NCBI GenBank assembly: GCA_036852015.1
Contig: JAANDG010000023.1
Coordinates: 62,001 to 126,000 of the forward strand
Source of the DNA: Pelodera strongyloides
Taxonomy: Eukaryota; Nematoda; Chromadorea; Rhabditida; Rhabditidae
Reading direction: 5' to 3'
DNA: 64,000 nt
Position numbers and translations under genes: made by a program. Positions within the stretch are counted from its first letter, which is position 1; each line of letters starts with the position of its first letter. The notes under the pieces were generated by a model. That model saw only the letters and a list, made by a program, of their open reading frames with translations, was not told the DNA's origin and ran no database searches. This document shows, one piece after another, positions 62,568 to 64,000 of the stretch.

Positions 62568-64000
62568 GTGAGCTTTTGCTTTTTATTATTATTAAGACAT
62601 ATTTATGTTGACAAGTCATTTGCAAACAGTCATGTTTCCGTACTTTACGTAGGCCACACTACGAATGACCTGCGGTTTATTATCTTGCTGTGAAATATGA
62701 ACCAAGTTTATAGCTTTAAGACGATGTACTCTCGACTTCTTAGAAAAAAAGCAGATCAAGCTTGCTCGTGCTTTATTTGACAAGAAAACAGCGATAGAAA
62801 CTAGATAAGTATGTCACTTACTGAATTAGTAGAATCGAAATTTGCGTTCGTGGCAAAAAATTTTGTGCTACTTGCTGTAAAGCGTCCATTTAAATGATAG
62901 TTCGCGATTTTATCATACTTGTTTTAATACGGTCCGCTAGTTTTCGTGAACTTCGCTGCCATCTGATGAAGATTGTCGAAGCATTTTTTAGAATCTATAG
63001 CGAGCTTACTTTATGATTTGGAATTTACCGGAAAAGCAACAGCTTGTGCACTGTAGAACGGTCATTTTGCATATTGAATAATGAAAGTTTCATGTATTAC
63101 CCGTAAACAAGAAACGTTCAAATTATCTTCGACTTTTCTATTTCAACTATCGTGGATTTTTACTATGTTCCTTTATCACAACATTGAACAGAATGCAAAA
63201 GCACATATATAATAAATTTCCAATCATTAAGAAATTTCTTAACCATTCATAAGGTTAATAAATAGCAATTGTATCTTACACTCATTTAATGTTCCCTTAT
63301 TTGTGCTTTCCAATAGTCCCCTTTGTTGAAAAAACTTTCGGTTGAAAGCTTACTTCTCCAGAATCTATAACGCACTTACAGTAGTTTTTTTGAATTTGCC
63401 GCGAAACGCAATCGCGCGCGCGGCTGTGAAGCGCATTTGAAGTTCAATTTCTCTCCCAAGTTTATTTTCTTTCAACAAACGTTTATAATTATAACATTAT
63501 TCCCTCATGTTGGTAACGAATTCAGCTGAAAGACGGTTAAGGATTGAATTCTTTTGTTCCGCATTTTTCCAATGTGTACCCTTGATTTTGTATTTACAAG
63601 TTAATTTATGGATGCCCATCTGTCTTTTGCCATATTTCCTTCTTGTGTTTGGCGTCTTGAATGTGACCGAAAAGAATTTGAAAGTATACGCATAATAAGT
63701 TGACAAACATCAAAAATAATGTTCATCAGGAACTTTTGGATTATTTTCAAATAGCTCGCGCTCATTGAGTTTTTCCTTATTTGTTTTGTTCCAATAGCTC
63801 TCGGTTGAAAACTTCTTATTAAAAGCTTACTTATCAAACATAATTTTTCAGAATATTTACAGTAGTTTTTTTTTAATTTGCCGGGAAGACGCCGCAGTCG
63901 CGCGCACTTCTGTGAATCGTAGGTTTCATTTTCCGTTAACCTTCAACTTTTCCAGCTTCTCTTCCATGTTTCTTTTCTTTGAATAATTGTTTACACTTAT

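Larger units (their letters stand above)
60969..64000. other. 3' flank of the window, no confident gene
   Basis: AT-rich sequence. A G+C-rich island at about 61860-62010 looks repeat-derived but was not identified. One candidate exon lies at 62442-62567 (listed separately). No other splice-consistent coding sequence was seen on either strand. Confidence 0.45.

Overview
This is nuclear DNA from a nematode, most likely a clade V (strongylid or hookworm-like) parasite. The evidence is a cuticle collagen gene, many small exons joined by short introns with the worm-type acceptor (TTTCAG or close variants), an OSM-9/OCR-type TRPV channel, a Cys-loop receptor of worm nicotinic type, and an RTE-clade non-LTR retrotransposon. 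The species cannot be fixed from sequence alone. There are no bacterial operons, CRISPR arrays, rRNA operons or viral genes. All genes were rebuilt by hand from splice sites. Except where stated, every exon joins in a consistent reading phase.

Layout. (1) 4432-7738 (+): a 14-exon SERAC1-like serine hydrolase of about 535 aa. (2) 7739-18637: a gene-poor stretch with a tRNA-derived SINE (about 14165-14395) and a 350-bp inverted-repeat MITE (17203-17552). (3) 18638-19574 (+): three 3' exons of a GPI-anchored Ly6/three-finger protein; its 5' exons were not found. (4) 21304-25448 (+): a nicotinic acetylcholine receptor subunit of about 529 aa, non-alpha type. (5) 29916-40285 (+): a 14-exon GPI-anchored immunoglobulin/fibronectin-III cell-adhesion protein of 468 aa, resembling the RIG-3/NCAM type, with a 5.3-kb first intron. 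(6) 41592-45467 (-): an 11-exon cuticle collagen of 401 aa. (7) 48947-54205 (+): a 21-exon TRPV channel of 802 aa. (8) 54310-57505 (-): a 13-exon SLC17-family organic anion transporter of 491 aa, ending only 104 bp from the TRPV stop. (9) 57957-60968 (+): a complete RTE retrotransposon with an intact endonuclease-reverse transcriptase, flanked by an 11-bp target-site duplication and sitting about 450 bp upstream of the transporter's start codon. (10) 60969-64000: AT-rich sequence with no confident gene.

How the genes relate. Three neighbours on one strand (Ly6-like protein, nicotinic receptor subunit, RIG-3-like IgSF protein) all fit the cholinergic synapse surface. Whether this is functional clustering or chance is not shown by the sequence. 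The other genes serve unrelated jobs: mitochondrial/ER lipid metabolism (SERAC1 family), cuticle, sensory transduction (TRPV) and anion or neurotransmitter transport (SLC17).

Most unusual observations: the intact, apparently young RTE element with a small overlapping ORF1 and two adjacent hairpins at its 3' end; a stop-free 231-nt intron (multiple of three) in the receptor ligand-binding domain, which could act as an exitron; and a 48-bp tandem duplication ending at a splice donor of the transporter gene.
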